A DNA stretch of 44,593 bases from Candidatus Krumholzibacteriia bacterium. GTDB lineage: Bacteria > Krumholzibacteriota > Krumholzibacteriia > Krumholzibacteriales > Krumholzibacteriaceae. Below are positions 1 through 8,700 of the stretch, in pieces. Both the position numbers and the translations under genes were made by a program. A model generated the notes under the pieces. That model worked only from the letters and a program-made list of their open reading frames with translations, was not told where the DNA came from and searched no databases. The stretch lies in the NCBI GenBank assembly GCA_023131975.1, contig JAGLYV010000025.1, forward strand, positions 1-44,593, written 5' to 3'. Each line of letters starts with the position of its first letter. The first letter of the stretch is position 1.

Positions 1-239
1 TAAGTAGGAGTCTCTTTCGGTCCGGGGCCTCTTTCGCCGACGATCAGCTCTCCATCGTCGACCGTGATCTTCTTATGTCCCATGATGAAGCGAAAAGCCT
101 CAGCACGCTGCACGGGAACGGACATCTTCCCATGATCATGATCTCTGTAGAAGGCGGTGATGAGCCGCGCTCGCTCGATAGATATCAGCGGCCTGGCTTC
201 GAGGCTCTTTTCCCTGAGCAGTCGGATACGTTCGTTCAC
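1..239 (-). CDS. Glycyl radical enzyme (pyruvate formate-lyase family), N-terminal fragment cut by window edge
   Basis: The reverse complement of the first 239 bases is open for 79 codons and then leaves the window. It carries the N-terminal hallmarks of the PFL-like glycyl radical family: ERIRLLREKSLEARPLIS, then IERARLIT, then DDGELIVGERG and PKETPT. Such enzymes use a C-terminal glycyl radical for anaerobic C-C, C-O, C-N or C-S cleavage. The adjacent activase stops 7 bases upstream, so the pair is clearly an enzyme-activator couple. I chose the GTG at 239 because GGGGGGTGA precedes it at good spacing; a TTG at 269 with AAGGAG six bases upstream is a real alternative. The substrate (diol, hydroxyproline, choline, isethionate, pyruvate and so on) cannot be told because the active-site loop and glycyl loop lie outside the window. 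The VGExG...P.PT pattern resembles, from memory, hydroxyproline-dehydratase-type members. Confidence 0.85.
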   Translation of the reverse strand, partial: MNERIRLLREKSLEARPLISIERARLITAFYRDHDHGKMSVPVQRAEAFRFIMGHKKITVDDGELIVGERGPGPKETPT

Positions 240-246
240 TCCAACT

Positions 247-1059
247 TCACCCCCCGACGGAGACGACAAGCCCGGCTCCTTCGAATCGCGCCCTGATCTC
301 ATCGAGTTTCCCGTCATCCTGTTTTTCGAGTGGCCCTGGTTTATATTCGATGTTCAGCCTCCGGAATTTGTCTTCACCGATCCGGTTATAGGCAAGGAGA
401 CTGACACATTCGATTTTACCACAATCCACCAGAAATGAAACAATCGAATCCAGATTGGCTATATCGTCGGTGATCCCTGGAATCAATGGAACACGGGCCC
501 ATATCCTTCTCCCTGAGTCACACAGCATTCTGAAGTTCTCCAGGATCTGTCTGTTCGATACCCCCGTATACTTGAGATGATCTTTATCGTTCATCAGTTT
601 TATATCGAACATGTAGAGATCGACGAGCCCCGATATCCTCTCAAGGACATCCCGGGACGAAAAGCCTGAAGTATCCAGAGTCGTATGGATCCCCGATTCT
701 GCACATGCCGAAAGTAACGCCGCGAGAAATTCCGGCTGCATCAGGGGCTCTCCTCCTGACATGGTCACGCCGCCACCGGACTGATCGTAAAAAACCATAT
801 CCTTCTTTATCTCTGACATCAGATCTTCGATGGTCACGGCCGACCCCGTAAATCCGGCTTCCGGATCGGAAAAGAATCTTTTCCTGAGTGTTCCGTTCAC
901 GAAGGTGTTTTTCTCGATTCCTTCGGGATTGTGGCACCACCAGCAGGCAAGTGGACAACCGGAAAAAAATACAGTAGTCCTGATACCGGGTCCGTCATGA
1001 ATCGCGAATTTCTTCAGGTCGAATATAGCGCCCGTATTTGGGATGGTCTTATTTTTCAT
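247..1059 (-). CDS. Glycyl radical enzyme activating protein (radical SAM)
   Basis: This 270-residue radical SAM protein reduces S-adenosylmethionine to generate the glycyl radical on its partner enzyme. The cluster motif CX3CX2C is Cys35, Cys39 and Cys42, preceded by HDGPGIRTTVFFSG, which is diagnostic of PFL-activase-type proteins; the SAM-binding MSGGEP motif lies near residue 100. Most activases of non-PFL glycyl radical enzymes carry an inserted ferredoxin domain with two extra CX2CX2CX3C clusters just after the first motif. Here that stretch is short and has no cysteines, as in PFL activase itself. The start overlaps the permease stop as ATGA, and the stop lies 7 bases before the glycyl radical enzyme, so translation is probably coupled on both sides. 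Family assignment is firm; the target enzyme is inferred from position. Confidence 0.93.
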   Translation of the reverse strand: MKNKTIPNTGAIFDLKKFAIHDGPGIRTTVFFSGCPLACWWCHNPEGIEKNTFVNGTLRKRFFSDPEAGFTGSAVTIEDLMSEIKKDMVFYDQSGGGVTMSGGEPLMQPEFLAALLSACAESGIHTTLDTSGFSSRDVLERISGLVDLYMFDIKLMNDKDHLKYTGVSNRQILENFRMLCDSGRRIWARVPLIPGITDDIANLDSIVSFLVDCGKIECVSLLAYNRIGEDKFRRLNIEYKPGPLEKQDDGKLDEIRARFEGAGLVVSVGG

Positions 1060-2084
1060 TTCTTCACGCCGGCGCTTCGCCTTCTTCTTCCCCCGGGCCC
1101 TGTCTCTGAAAAACCAGCCATCAGCAACCAGAGGAAAAACGGCCCTCCCAGAAGCGCGGTCAGCACTCCGACCGGAATCTCGGCCGGAGCTATCAGTATC
1201 CTGGCAAAAGTGTCACAGACGACAAGAAACATCCCTCCGAACATAAGGGTGACCGGAGTCAGATACCTGTGGTTGGGACCTACCATCATTCGGCATATAT
1301 GCGGAGCCATCATACCCACAAATCCGATCGGACCGAAAGCGGCAACGATTCCCCCGGTCATAAGTGAAGTAGCGAAAAACAGTATCTTCCTCGTTCGTTT
1401 TACGTCGACTCCCCTGCTCAGAGCCGTCTCCTCGCCAAGGACCAGCAGGTTTAACTCATCCGCGAACAAAAATACCAGAAGAATACCTGGCAGAACGAAC
1501 GGGAGAACAGATTTCACGGCTCCATATCCGGTTAACGCGAACCCTCCCATCATCCATCGGATTATCCTGAAAGAATTATCAAAATCGCTGATATACTGCA
1601 TGAACAGGATCATGCTGGAGAACAGAAAATTAACCGCGACACCGGCAATAAGCATCGTCGCTGTGGAGAAACCCTTTCTGGCCCGCGTAAGTCCGTACAC
1701 GATCATTATCGAGGCAAGAGCCCATACAAACGCGCTGAGCGACTGCCCGGTCACTCCCAGCAATACAAAAGTCGCCCCGAACAAAGTGTAAAGGGACGCC
1801 CCAAATGCTGCCCCGCTGGAGACTCCGAGCGTAAAAGGTGTGGCCAGAGGATTTCTGAACATGGCCTGAAAAGCCATTCCTCCAAGGGCCAACGCGGCTC
1901 CCGCGATATACGCCGAGACGACGCGCGGAACTCTTATCTTCCAGAAGATGTCCATCTTGATCTGGCTTTCACCCTCTATCAGCGCTGCCGGAGTGATCGA
2001 TTCCATGCCGAAAAAGGGAGCACATACCGTCACCACGGAGGAGATGACGCATATCGCCAGCACGATATATACTTTCTTATTCAT
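1056..2084 (-). CDS. FecCD/BtuC-family ABC transporter permease
   Basis: A roughly 342-residue inner-membrane permease of the type II (BtuC/FecCD) importer family, which moves cobalamin, ferric siderophores or heme. It is almost wholly hydrophobic, with about nine to ten membrane segments. Family signatures include IRVPRVVSAYIAGAALALGG near residue 45, NPLATPFTLGVSSGAAFGAS, and GPIGFVGMMAPHICR (the cytoplasmic coupling region), followed by GVLTALLGGPFFLWLL near the C-terminus. An in-frame upstream extension to 2117 exists, but the ATG at 2084 fits the family start MNKKVYIVLAI and overlaps the ATPase stop by 8 bases. It is the membrane half of the importer formed with the two genes upstream. 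The ligand is not determined by sequence. Confidence 0.93.
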   Translation of the reverse strand: MNKKVYIVLAICVISSVVTVCAPFFGMESITPAALIEGESQIKMDIFWKIRVPRVVSAYIAGAALALGGMAFQAMFRNPLATPFTLGVSSGAAFGASLYTLFGATFVLLGVTGQSLSAFVWALASIMIVYGLTRARKGFSTATMLIAGVAVNFLFSSMILFMQYISDFDNSFRIIRWMMGGFALTGYGAVKSVLPFVLPGILLVFLFADELNLLVLGEETALSRGVDVKRTRKILFFATSLMTGGIVAAFGPIGFVGMMAPHICRMMVGPNHRYLTPVTLMFGGMFLVVCDTFARILIAPAEIPVGVLTALLGGPFFLWLLMAGFSETGPGGRRRRSAGVKK

Positions 2085-2874
2085 TTTCCCATCTTCCATC
2101 GGGAAGGACCATAGCATCCCCGGTCACGGGATGTTCGCAATACACGAATTCTTTTTCGAACAGTTCCTCGAGTTTTCCGGAAGAGATCGCCAGTTCGGGA
2201 TCACCTGTAAATATGATCTTTCCCTCCCTGATCATCGCCATTTTGCCGCCAGAGAGTATAGCTTCGTTGATATCGTGCGTGACGGTGACTATAGCCATAC
2301 CTTCTTCCGAGTTCAGCGCGGCAAGCAGCTTCATCAGGCCGGATCTGTGCCCGGGGTCCAGGTAAACGGAGGGTTCGTCGAGAAGAAGTACTTCGGCGCC
2401 CTGAGCCATCACCGCGGCAATCTGTACCATCTGCCTCTCCCCCCCGCTGAGCGTATCGAAGGACCTTTCGGAAAAATCTATCATACCCGTTCTCTCAAGA
2501 GCCTTCATGGCGACTTCCCTGTCCCTGTCGCCCGCGAATGAAAAAGGGCTCAGGTGAGGATATCGTCCAAGAAGAACATATTCTCCCACGGTAAAGGGGC
2601 AGCTGCCTGCATGGCGCTGCGGCACATAGCCGATCCTTGCCGCAAGCTGCTTCCTGCGCATGCGAAGGGTGTCGGTCCCGTATATCGATATACTCCCGGA
2701 TGATACGGGCAGTATTCTCATCACGCACCTGAGAAGCGTCGATTTGCCCGCCCCGTTCGGACCCAGTATCGAGACTCTTTCACCTTTCGATACAGCAAGA
2801 GAAACAGAGTCGAGTATCCGGTCTCCATCGATCAGGCAGGTAACATCATTGATATCGATCACGTTATTATTCAT
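2077..2874 (-). CDS. ABC transporter ATPase (FecE/BtuD-type)
   Basis: The cytoplasmic ATPase of the importer, 265 residues from the ATG at 2874. It shows Walker A GPNGAGKST, Q-loop VPQR, the ABC signature LSGGERQMVQIA, Walker B EVLLLDEP and the switch histidine in VTVTHD. The residues after Walker B (SVYLDPGHR) follow the D-loop pattern of the siderophore/cobalamin class. An in-frame extension begins at 2886, but the chosen ATG matches the family start and uses the same ATGAATAA overlap with the upstream stop that is seen at the next junction. It sits between the binding protein and the permease, completing a one-operon importer. Confidence 0.95.
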   Translation of the reverse strand: MNNNVIDINDVTCLIDGDRILDSVSLAVSKGERVSILGPNGAGKSTLLRCVMRILPVSSGSISIYGTDTLRMRRKQLAARIGYVPQRHAGSCPFTVGEYVLLGRYPHLSPFSFAGDRDREVAMKALERTGMIDFSERSFDTLSGGERQMVQIAAVMAQGAEVLLLDEPSVYLDPGHRSGLMKLLAALNSEEGMAIVTVTHDINEAILSGGKMAMIREGKIIFTGDPELAISSGKLEELFEKEFVYCEHPVTGDAMVLPDGRWENE

Positions 2875-3820
2875 TCTTTCCCACACCCCTGATGACTTCC
2901 ACCATATCCTCGAGGAGAAAGATGAATCTCGGCCCTGGAATATGAGCGTAATCTTTTCTCAGGATATATACCTTTCCGTTTCGAACGGCTTCGACCGATG
3001 ACATGAAAGCCCAGTCTTTCAGTATCTCCTTATCGGTCAGGTTACCGGCTGAACCCGGCATGACCAGTTCGATGATGATCTCGGGATCCATGGAGATTAT
3101 CCCTTCCGCTGATACCACCGGGTAAGAGACCGGTATACCTGAGCAGACATTCGATCCCCCTGCCATACCGAGTATCTCATCGTAGTATGTATCCTGGCCC
3201 GCCGCGAACACTTCATCCACTCTTCCCGAGCCGAAGTCATGCCCGATAGAGACCAGTACTCGCGCCTTCTCTGCCACATCTTCATTCGATATCCTCTTTA
3301 TACGTTCGTTGATCTTTTTGAGCAGCGCGGTCGCCTCATTCTCCGCTCCCAGGCGATGGCCCAGTGTGTCTATTGCCCCCAGGATGTCACCGACCGTTTT
3401 GTTGTCTACGGTCATCGTTCTGATACCGATTCCAGATAGATATTCAGCAGCATCTTCCTGTTCCGGAAGTAGCAGGACAAGATCGGGTCCGAGAGCGGCA
3501 ATAGCCTCATAATTAGTGTCGAGATAACCTCCCACCTCAGGTATGTCTGCCGTCTCAGGCGGATAATCACAGAACCTGCTCACACCGGCAAGGCGGTCTC
3601 CCATCCCGAGCGCGAAGACTATCTCGGTCGTACTCGGCGACAGCGAGATGATCCTGTCGGGGATAGAGACGTTGTTCCCCGATTGCACAGGTTCCTTCCG
3701 GGGTTTTGAACAGGATTGTAGTATGGACAGAGTCGAAAGGATAAAGAATGTCAGGACAACTATTTTCTTCGCCAGAATGAGGGAGCGTTCAGGTTTATTC
3801 TCCGAACTTACAGATATCAT
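2867..3820 (-). CDS. BtuF-like periplasmic binding lipoprotein
   Basis: A substrate-binding protein of the Peripla_BP_2 (helical backbone, BtuF/FhuD) class. The chosen ATG at 3820 has AAAGGA about nine bases upstream and gives a signal peptide ending in SILQSC, a plausible lipobox, so the mature protein should be membrane-tethered. The first lobe begins with RIISLSPSTTEIVFALG and DRLAGVSRFCDYPPE, then VGGYLDTNYEAIAALGPDLVLL; this CDYPPE-type pattern is common in proteins annotated as cobalamin-binding. A longer reading to 3889 would run far into the nitroreductase and put a charged stretch before the signal peptide. The ligand (cobalamin or a siderophore/heme) is inferred only. Confidence 0.9.
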   Translation of the reverse strand: MISVSSENKPERSLILAKKIVVLTFFILSTLSILQSCSKPRKEPVQSGNNVSIPDRIISLSPSTTEIVFALGMGDRLAGVSRFCDYPPETADIPEVGGYLDTNYEAIAALGPDLVLLLPEQEDAAEYLSGIGIRTMTVDNKTVGDILGAIDTLGHRLGAENEATALLKKINERIKRISNEDVAEKARVLVSIGHDFGSGRVDEVFAAGQDTYYDEILGMAGGSNVCSGIPVSYPVVSAEGIISMDPEIIIELVMPGSAGNLTDKEILKDWAFMSSVEAVRNGKVYILRKDYAHIPGPRFIFLLEDMVEVIRGVGKNE

Positions 3821-4331
3821 CGAGGGGGATCCTTTCAATCTCCGGAGGCGTTTCTGCCGAATAACCGACAACGATAAGTGACTGGACATTCCATCCAGTG
3901 GGCAGATTCAGGAGTTTCTTGAGTCTTTTCTTGCGGAACCAACCTATCCAGCAGGTCCCGAGACCAAGCTCGGTGGCCTGCATGACGAAATGCTCTCCAG
4001 CTATACCCGCGTCAAGTTCCTCATATTTTATCTTTCTCAATCCCCCGCCGATCGTATGTGTCAGAATATTCCTCACAGTAGCCACAACCGCAATAACCGG
4101 AGCTTCTCTGGCCCATCCGTTCGGCACTGGATAATCACCCAGACATTCATCGACGATCCTGTTCTTGAGATCTCCCTCGGCAATAAAGAATCTGCAGCTT
4201 TGCGTGTTACATGCAGTCGGCGCCAGCCTGGCTGCTTCAACACATTTCAGGATATCTTCACGAGAAACAGGGTCATTCCTGTATTTTCTTATGCTTCTTC
4301 TACGTTTAAACAGGTCGTGTATCATCTGCAT
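3795..4331 (-). CDS. Nitroreductase-family FMN oxidoreductase
   Basis: A 178-residue flavoprotein of the nitroreductase fold. The N-terminus IHDLFKRRRSIRKYRNDPV holds the FMN-phosphate-binding arginines, followed by ARLAPTACNTQSCRFF and, near residue 125, a second FMN-contact region ELGLGTCWIGWF. The length and the single domain are typical. These enzymes reduce nitro groups, quinones or flavins with NAD(P)H; the physiological substrate here is unknown. Its end overlaps the start of the ABC binding protein by 26 bases, so it looks like the first gene of the importer and glycyl radical operon. It lacks features I would associate with BluB, so a role in lower-ligand cobalamin synthesis is not supported. 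A 40-base AT-rich gap separates it from the ThyX-like gene. Confidence 0.9.
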   Translation of the reverse strand: MQMIHDLFKRRRSIRKYRNDPVSREDILKCVEAARLAPTACNTQSCRFFIAEGDLKNRIVDECLGDYPVPNGWAREAPVIAVVATVRNILTHTIGGGLRKIKYEELDAGIAGEHFVMQATELGLGTCWIGWFRKKRLKKLLNLPTGWNVQSLIVVGYSAETPPEIERIPLDDICKFGE

Positions 4332-4371
4332 TTCTTGTTATATAATTAGCAGTTACGTGGTTCTTGTAATC

Positions 4372-5769
4372 TTATTTATTAAGGAGCTGCCCCATTGCCT
4401 CATCAAACCCGTCCTTCCCCGAAAGCATCATGGTACCCGCGGGATATCTGGACGATGCTATTGAGCATAATTCACCTGAAAGATCCCTGATCTCCCACTG
4501 TGCGTGCGTATCACTTCTCAATCTTGAGAAATGATACAACTCCCTCAGATTCATATTCAGCAGCACTCGCCTCCTGTGAGCATTAGTCAGGACATATTCG
4601 GCAAGGATCCTGTCCGTGGAGGCGATCTTCCTGTAAAACTTCTCCGACCTGTCTACCGCTCTTCGGAAAACAGATACCGCACGTCCCTTCTTCACCGCCG
4701 CGGGCACGGTACAGCCAAGGCTCGTGTCGTAGGGTTGTACGATCTGTGTCGCCATCCTGTGTCGCTTGAGCTGCGCGTAGCAGGATGCCGACACTCTGAC
4801 TTCGAAAAGCATCTGAATGTTCTCAAACTCTCTCCACACGCTATCGTGAGGTTTTATAAGCTGCAGCGTCTCGCATATCATATCCCTTATCTCACTCTTT
4901 TTCATCGAACGGGCTTTTTCGAGAGCGGCAAAATATGATATCGACGAACTCGAGAAGATCAGTCCGGCTGCCAGCTTTTCATCACCTGACGCGGTGGACG
5001 AGACCAGGGTCGCCATTTTCCCATCATCATCGACCCGCTTCGCGTTACCTGCGAACCGTTTCCTGATCTGCGGCATCGACTTGAAATATTCGGTAGGCTC
5101 AGGATATTTGATCAGTGACGGCGCGACCTTGCCTGCTATCGATGAAAGCTTTCCAGCAAACTCCCTCAACTCCTGCAGGGGATGTGAGGCCAGCCTGCTG
5201 ATCATATACTCCGCGGCCCTGGCGTTCAGCGTCATTCCGAGCTGAGCGCTCGTGGCAAGCGGCATCAGGTATCTGGCGTCTTCCCTTGCCACGTATTTGT
5301 CTTCGCCGGCACCTTCGATCCGGCGATAGACCTCTTCATAGGCTCCCGACAGATATTCGATCAGTTCCATGAATCCGTCCCTGTATTCGCTTTCTGATAT
5401 CTCTTGAGGAACCACAAAATCCCGTCCCAGTCTGATATAACGCTGGGATTTCTCCGTATACGATGCCAGCCTGAAATGCTCTATAGATTCCACAGCCAGT
5501 CTCGATATATCCATGATATCGAAGTTAAAGACCGCATGTTCGGCCACTGACGAATGACCGAGTCCGAATATTATTGTCTCATTCGATTTGCGCGCCTTCT
5601 CTACCCGTGTCCTCGCTTCCTTCCGGAGCGTGTCGACATTTCTCGGATCTCTGCTGATCCTGGCATACGCCGCCGAGATCACCTCAGGGGTCAACTCCAC
5701 ACCGAATTCGTCGCCCGCTTTCTTTATCATCTCGGATTCCACGTTGTATCCAGCAAGGATCACCCTCAT
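4372..5769 (-). CDS. thyX: Double-domain ThyX-like flavin-dependent thymidylate synthase
   Basis: At 465 residues this is about twice the usual ThyX length and reads as two tandem ThyX-like halves. ThyX methylates dUMP to dTMP with methylene-tetrahydrofolate, FAD and NADPH. The N-terminal half has GHSSVAEHAVFNFDI near residue 71, then a motif at 98-111 that keeps R100, S103, E106, S108, R110 and Y111 of the RHRxxSxNExSxRY signature but not its leading RH. The C-terminal half keeps an intact RHR at 336-338 but loses the rest, and later has NLRELYHF...LR...AQWEIR, better preserved than the equivalent in the first half. The halves may together build one active site. From memory, chlamydial ThyX is also long. 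The start has GGAG at good spacing. No second thymidylate synthase is visible in the window. Confidence 0.8.
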   Translation of the reverse strand: MRVILAGYNVESEMIKKAGDEFGVELTPEVISAAYARISRDPRNVDTLRKEARTRVEKARKSNETIIFGLGHSSVAEHAVFNFDIMDISRLAVESIEHFRLASYTEKSQRYIRLGRDFVVPQEISESEYRDGFMELIEYLSGAYEEVYRRIEGAGEDKYVAREDARYLMPLATSAQLGMTLNARAAEYMISRLASHPLQELREFAGKLSSIAGKVAPSLIKYPEPTEYFKSMPQIRKRFAGNAKRVDDDGKMATLVSSTASGDEKLAAGLIFSSSSISYFAALEKARSMKKSEIRDMICETLQLIKPHDSVWREFENIQMLFEVRVSASCYAQLKRHRMATQIVQPYDTSLGCTVPAAVKKGRAVSVFRRAVDRSEKFYRKIASTDRILAEYVLTNAHRRRVLLNMNLRELYHFSRLRSDTHAQWEIRDLSGELCSIASSRYPAGTMMLSGKDGFDEAMGQLLNK

Positions 5770-5790
5770 GACTTCTCCATATCCCGTCTA

Positions 5791-8700
5791 TTAAAATTCA
5801 AAGAAGACCGTCCCGTAAAATTTCCACTCCTTACCCTCGTATGTCGTCCGTCCTTCGACGAACGGATCCACATACTTTATCTCATTAAAACCATATGCCC
5901 CTTCGAAAGAGACGGCGAGAGGATAGTTATAGAATGAGAAGCCCTTCATCCGGAGTTCGAACCCGGCGTCCTTCATGTTATGATCGAGGTCGAATTTATC
6001 TTCGTCCCAGGCCTTTCCCGCCTCCGCGAAGACCGCGCCATACAGAGACCCGAAGTATGTAGACATCACCTGAGTGTTGATATTCCTCCATATCGGGAAC
6101 CTGTAAGTCAGGCGAGCCATCGCGTTCTTCTTGCCGCCCATGCTGTAATACGAGTATCCGCGCATACCGTCACGGCTTCCAAGGAAAAGGTCGAAGAAAT
6201 CGTCGACCTCCTTCTTGTCTATCAGCCCCCCCTTCACAAAGAGAGAGAGTGAATGCGACCAGAGCGGCAAGGGCAGGTACTCCTCGTAGTGCAGATAGTA
6301 TCTACCGAAATCATTATTGTTATAAAGGGGCTTGAAATTATATTCGAATTCTCCTGACGAAAGGTTGTTCCAGGCCCTTGTCAACTCCAGGCTAATCCTT
6401 CTTCCCCTCTGCGGGTTGATATCAGCATACACGCCAGAGGCTATGTCCCGGTAATTGAGAATAAGGGAGATTTCATTGGCCTTGTAATACTTCCAGCCAA
6501 GCTCCATATCGATATCTTCTGCTTCCCAGGCATTGATATTAAGTCCATACTCTCCACGATTGAACTGGAGGACCGCGTCTTTTCTCTTCCGGGCGGATGG
6601 TTCGTCGAACTCTAACCTGCAACTGAAGAATACGTCCCACAGGTCGTACCTCACCTGCACATTCCCAAGAGCCTCTTCATAGTACTTGTAATACTTTCTG
6701 GCCGAATAGAAATTAACCGCGAACGTCGGTTTGAACTGCCTGGTCTCAATGCCGACCTGGATATTGTATTCCTTGTCATCGTTGATCGAACCGGAAGCGT
6801 AGAAACTCTGGCGATCGAGATAGTCCATCGTATTAAGGGTCAGTCCGATCCTCATTTTTTTATCGTAATACATGAGCCTTGGGAAAAGATAGATCGGTGT
6901 ATACTTGATATCGTAATCCTGAGCTTCACCTATCATCTTATCAAGTTCATCGTAGTCGTACAGCGCGCCGGTCCCGTCGGCAGTACGGATCCTGCAGATA
7001 TAGTCGGCTCTCTTTCCCATGACTTCACCATCTTCAGGCATCGCGCTGCCCGAGAGGGCCTTATCTCTCCAGTCCTCTATCTTCCGGATATCGTATCCGT
7101 CCCTGCCGTAGGATGAGAACAACAGCCCCCTGTCATAGCTCACCGGGGAGAAAGCTCCACCGAGAAGATTTGTCACCATCGCGTCACCGCCATGGCAGGA
7201 TTCTCTATGATATATATTGAATATCCCCGTCCTGTCGCTGGAGTAGAAAAACCCCACGCCTGAATCGTCCCACGATGGGTCACGTTCGTCGGCCAGCGTT
7301 CCGACCAGAACGGTATCCGTACCGGAAACAGGATCGATGAGTACGACATCCCTGCTCGTACCGTCAAACCGCGACGAAAGTACCCCCCTGTCGCTCCACG
7401 ACAGTCCATGATACCGGTATCCTCTTTCCCCTGAAGCGATGACCTTTACATTACAATCATCTGAGCAGCTGGCCACATCGACGAGCACGACATCTTCCTT
7501 GCCATCCCCGGTCATTACGGCCGCTATCGATCTTCCGTCAGGTGAGAACTCCGGATCCACCACTCTCAATCCACGAGTGAGCCTCTCTTCTTTCTCTGTA
7601 TCCATATCGAAGATGAAAATATCGTTTATCTCATAACCGTGTGGGTTGTCATCACCCCTCTTGGCGTAGCAGAGCTTTCGGCCGTCCTTCGATATACCCG
7701 GCCTGGAGTTTACACCGTCCGAGATCGTCCTCGTGCTTCCATCTGGTTCCAGGCAGACGAGATCCATCCCCATGTAATCCCGTCCCTGATTGGAAAGATA
7801 GTAGACCTTTCCGTCTACCCCGGATACTACAGGGAACAGATTCATATAACCTTTTCCGGCAAATCTCACGCCATCTATCGGCCTTTCCGCTATCCTTTCC
7901 CGCACACTGGTGTAATCGGCCCTCATGCTGTTTTTCCAGCGCGTGTAAAGCTCGGAAGAGGATATCCCCAGAGTTTTCCTGCATGCCCCCTCGAACCCGG
8001 ACCTGTTCCATACCTTGAAATATTCCCAGAATCTATCCGGTCGGCAATAAAATGACTTGTGAGCCTCCAGAAGCTCACTGAGACTTTCAGGCCCGAATTC
8101 CTGTGAGATGAACTTTACAAGTGAATATCCCTGATTATATACAAGCTCGGACTCGAGCGAGTTCTTGCCGAAGACCCCCATCTCGTCCAGTGAAAGAAGC
8201 TGATTTTCAAGGACCGCTAGCCGAAGAAGCATATCCCTGTGACTGTCCCATATGTCGTTCCTGGATGTCGGACACTGGAACTGGGCGACCCCCTCGGCGA
8301 ACCAGTTCGGAAGTGTCACTCCCGCGATCGGAAGTGATCCCTGAAAATTGGGATATCCGGTAATCACATCGGGCCTCTTCTCCCTCTCGAATGTGATTCC
8401 CTGCAGATAAATCGAAGGTAGCCATCTCGGCATCTTCATCGCGGACCTTATCGTCACCATGTGTGTGAATTCATGGGTCAGGACATTTCTCAGCCAGTCT
8501 GTCGTTCCACGTAGATGAAATTCATAATCCGAAGCATCGAGATCTATCCTGTTGAGGTAGAAATAGGCGGCACCAGCCGACCTGTCGTCATTGTCATGGA
8601 GGTTTATATGTACTCGATCGAGCTCGTAATCATAGAACTCGGTAACAGGTCCGTATATCTCCTCCGCGATCCTCGCGATCTCTCTTGCGCTCCATTCCTC

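Noticed and set aside
931-1791. 286-codon plus-strand frame opposite the permease
   Set aside because: Shadow of the FecCD-type permease, which has full family signatures.
4332-4371. Possible promoter between the ThyX-like gene and the nitroreductase
   Set aside because: TAATTATATAAC looks like a -10 region but no -35 lies at proper spacing, so I leave it unassigned.
3821-4371. Cobalamin riboswitch ahead of the importer
   Set aside because: The binding-protein gene starts inside the nitroreductase gene and no B12-box-like sequence or long leader is present.
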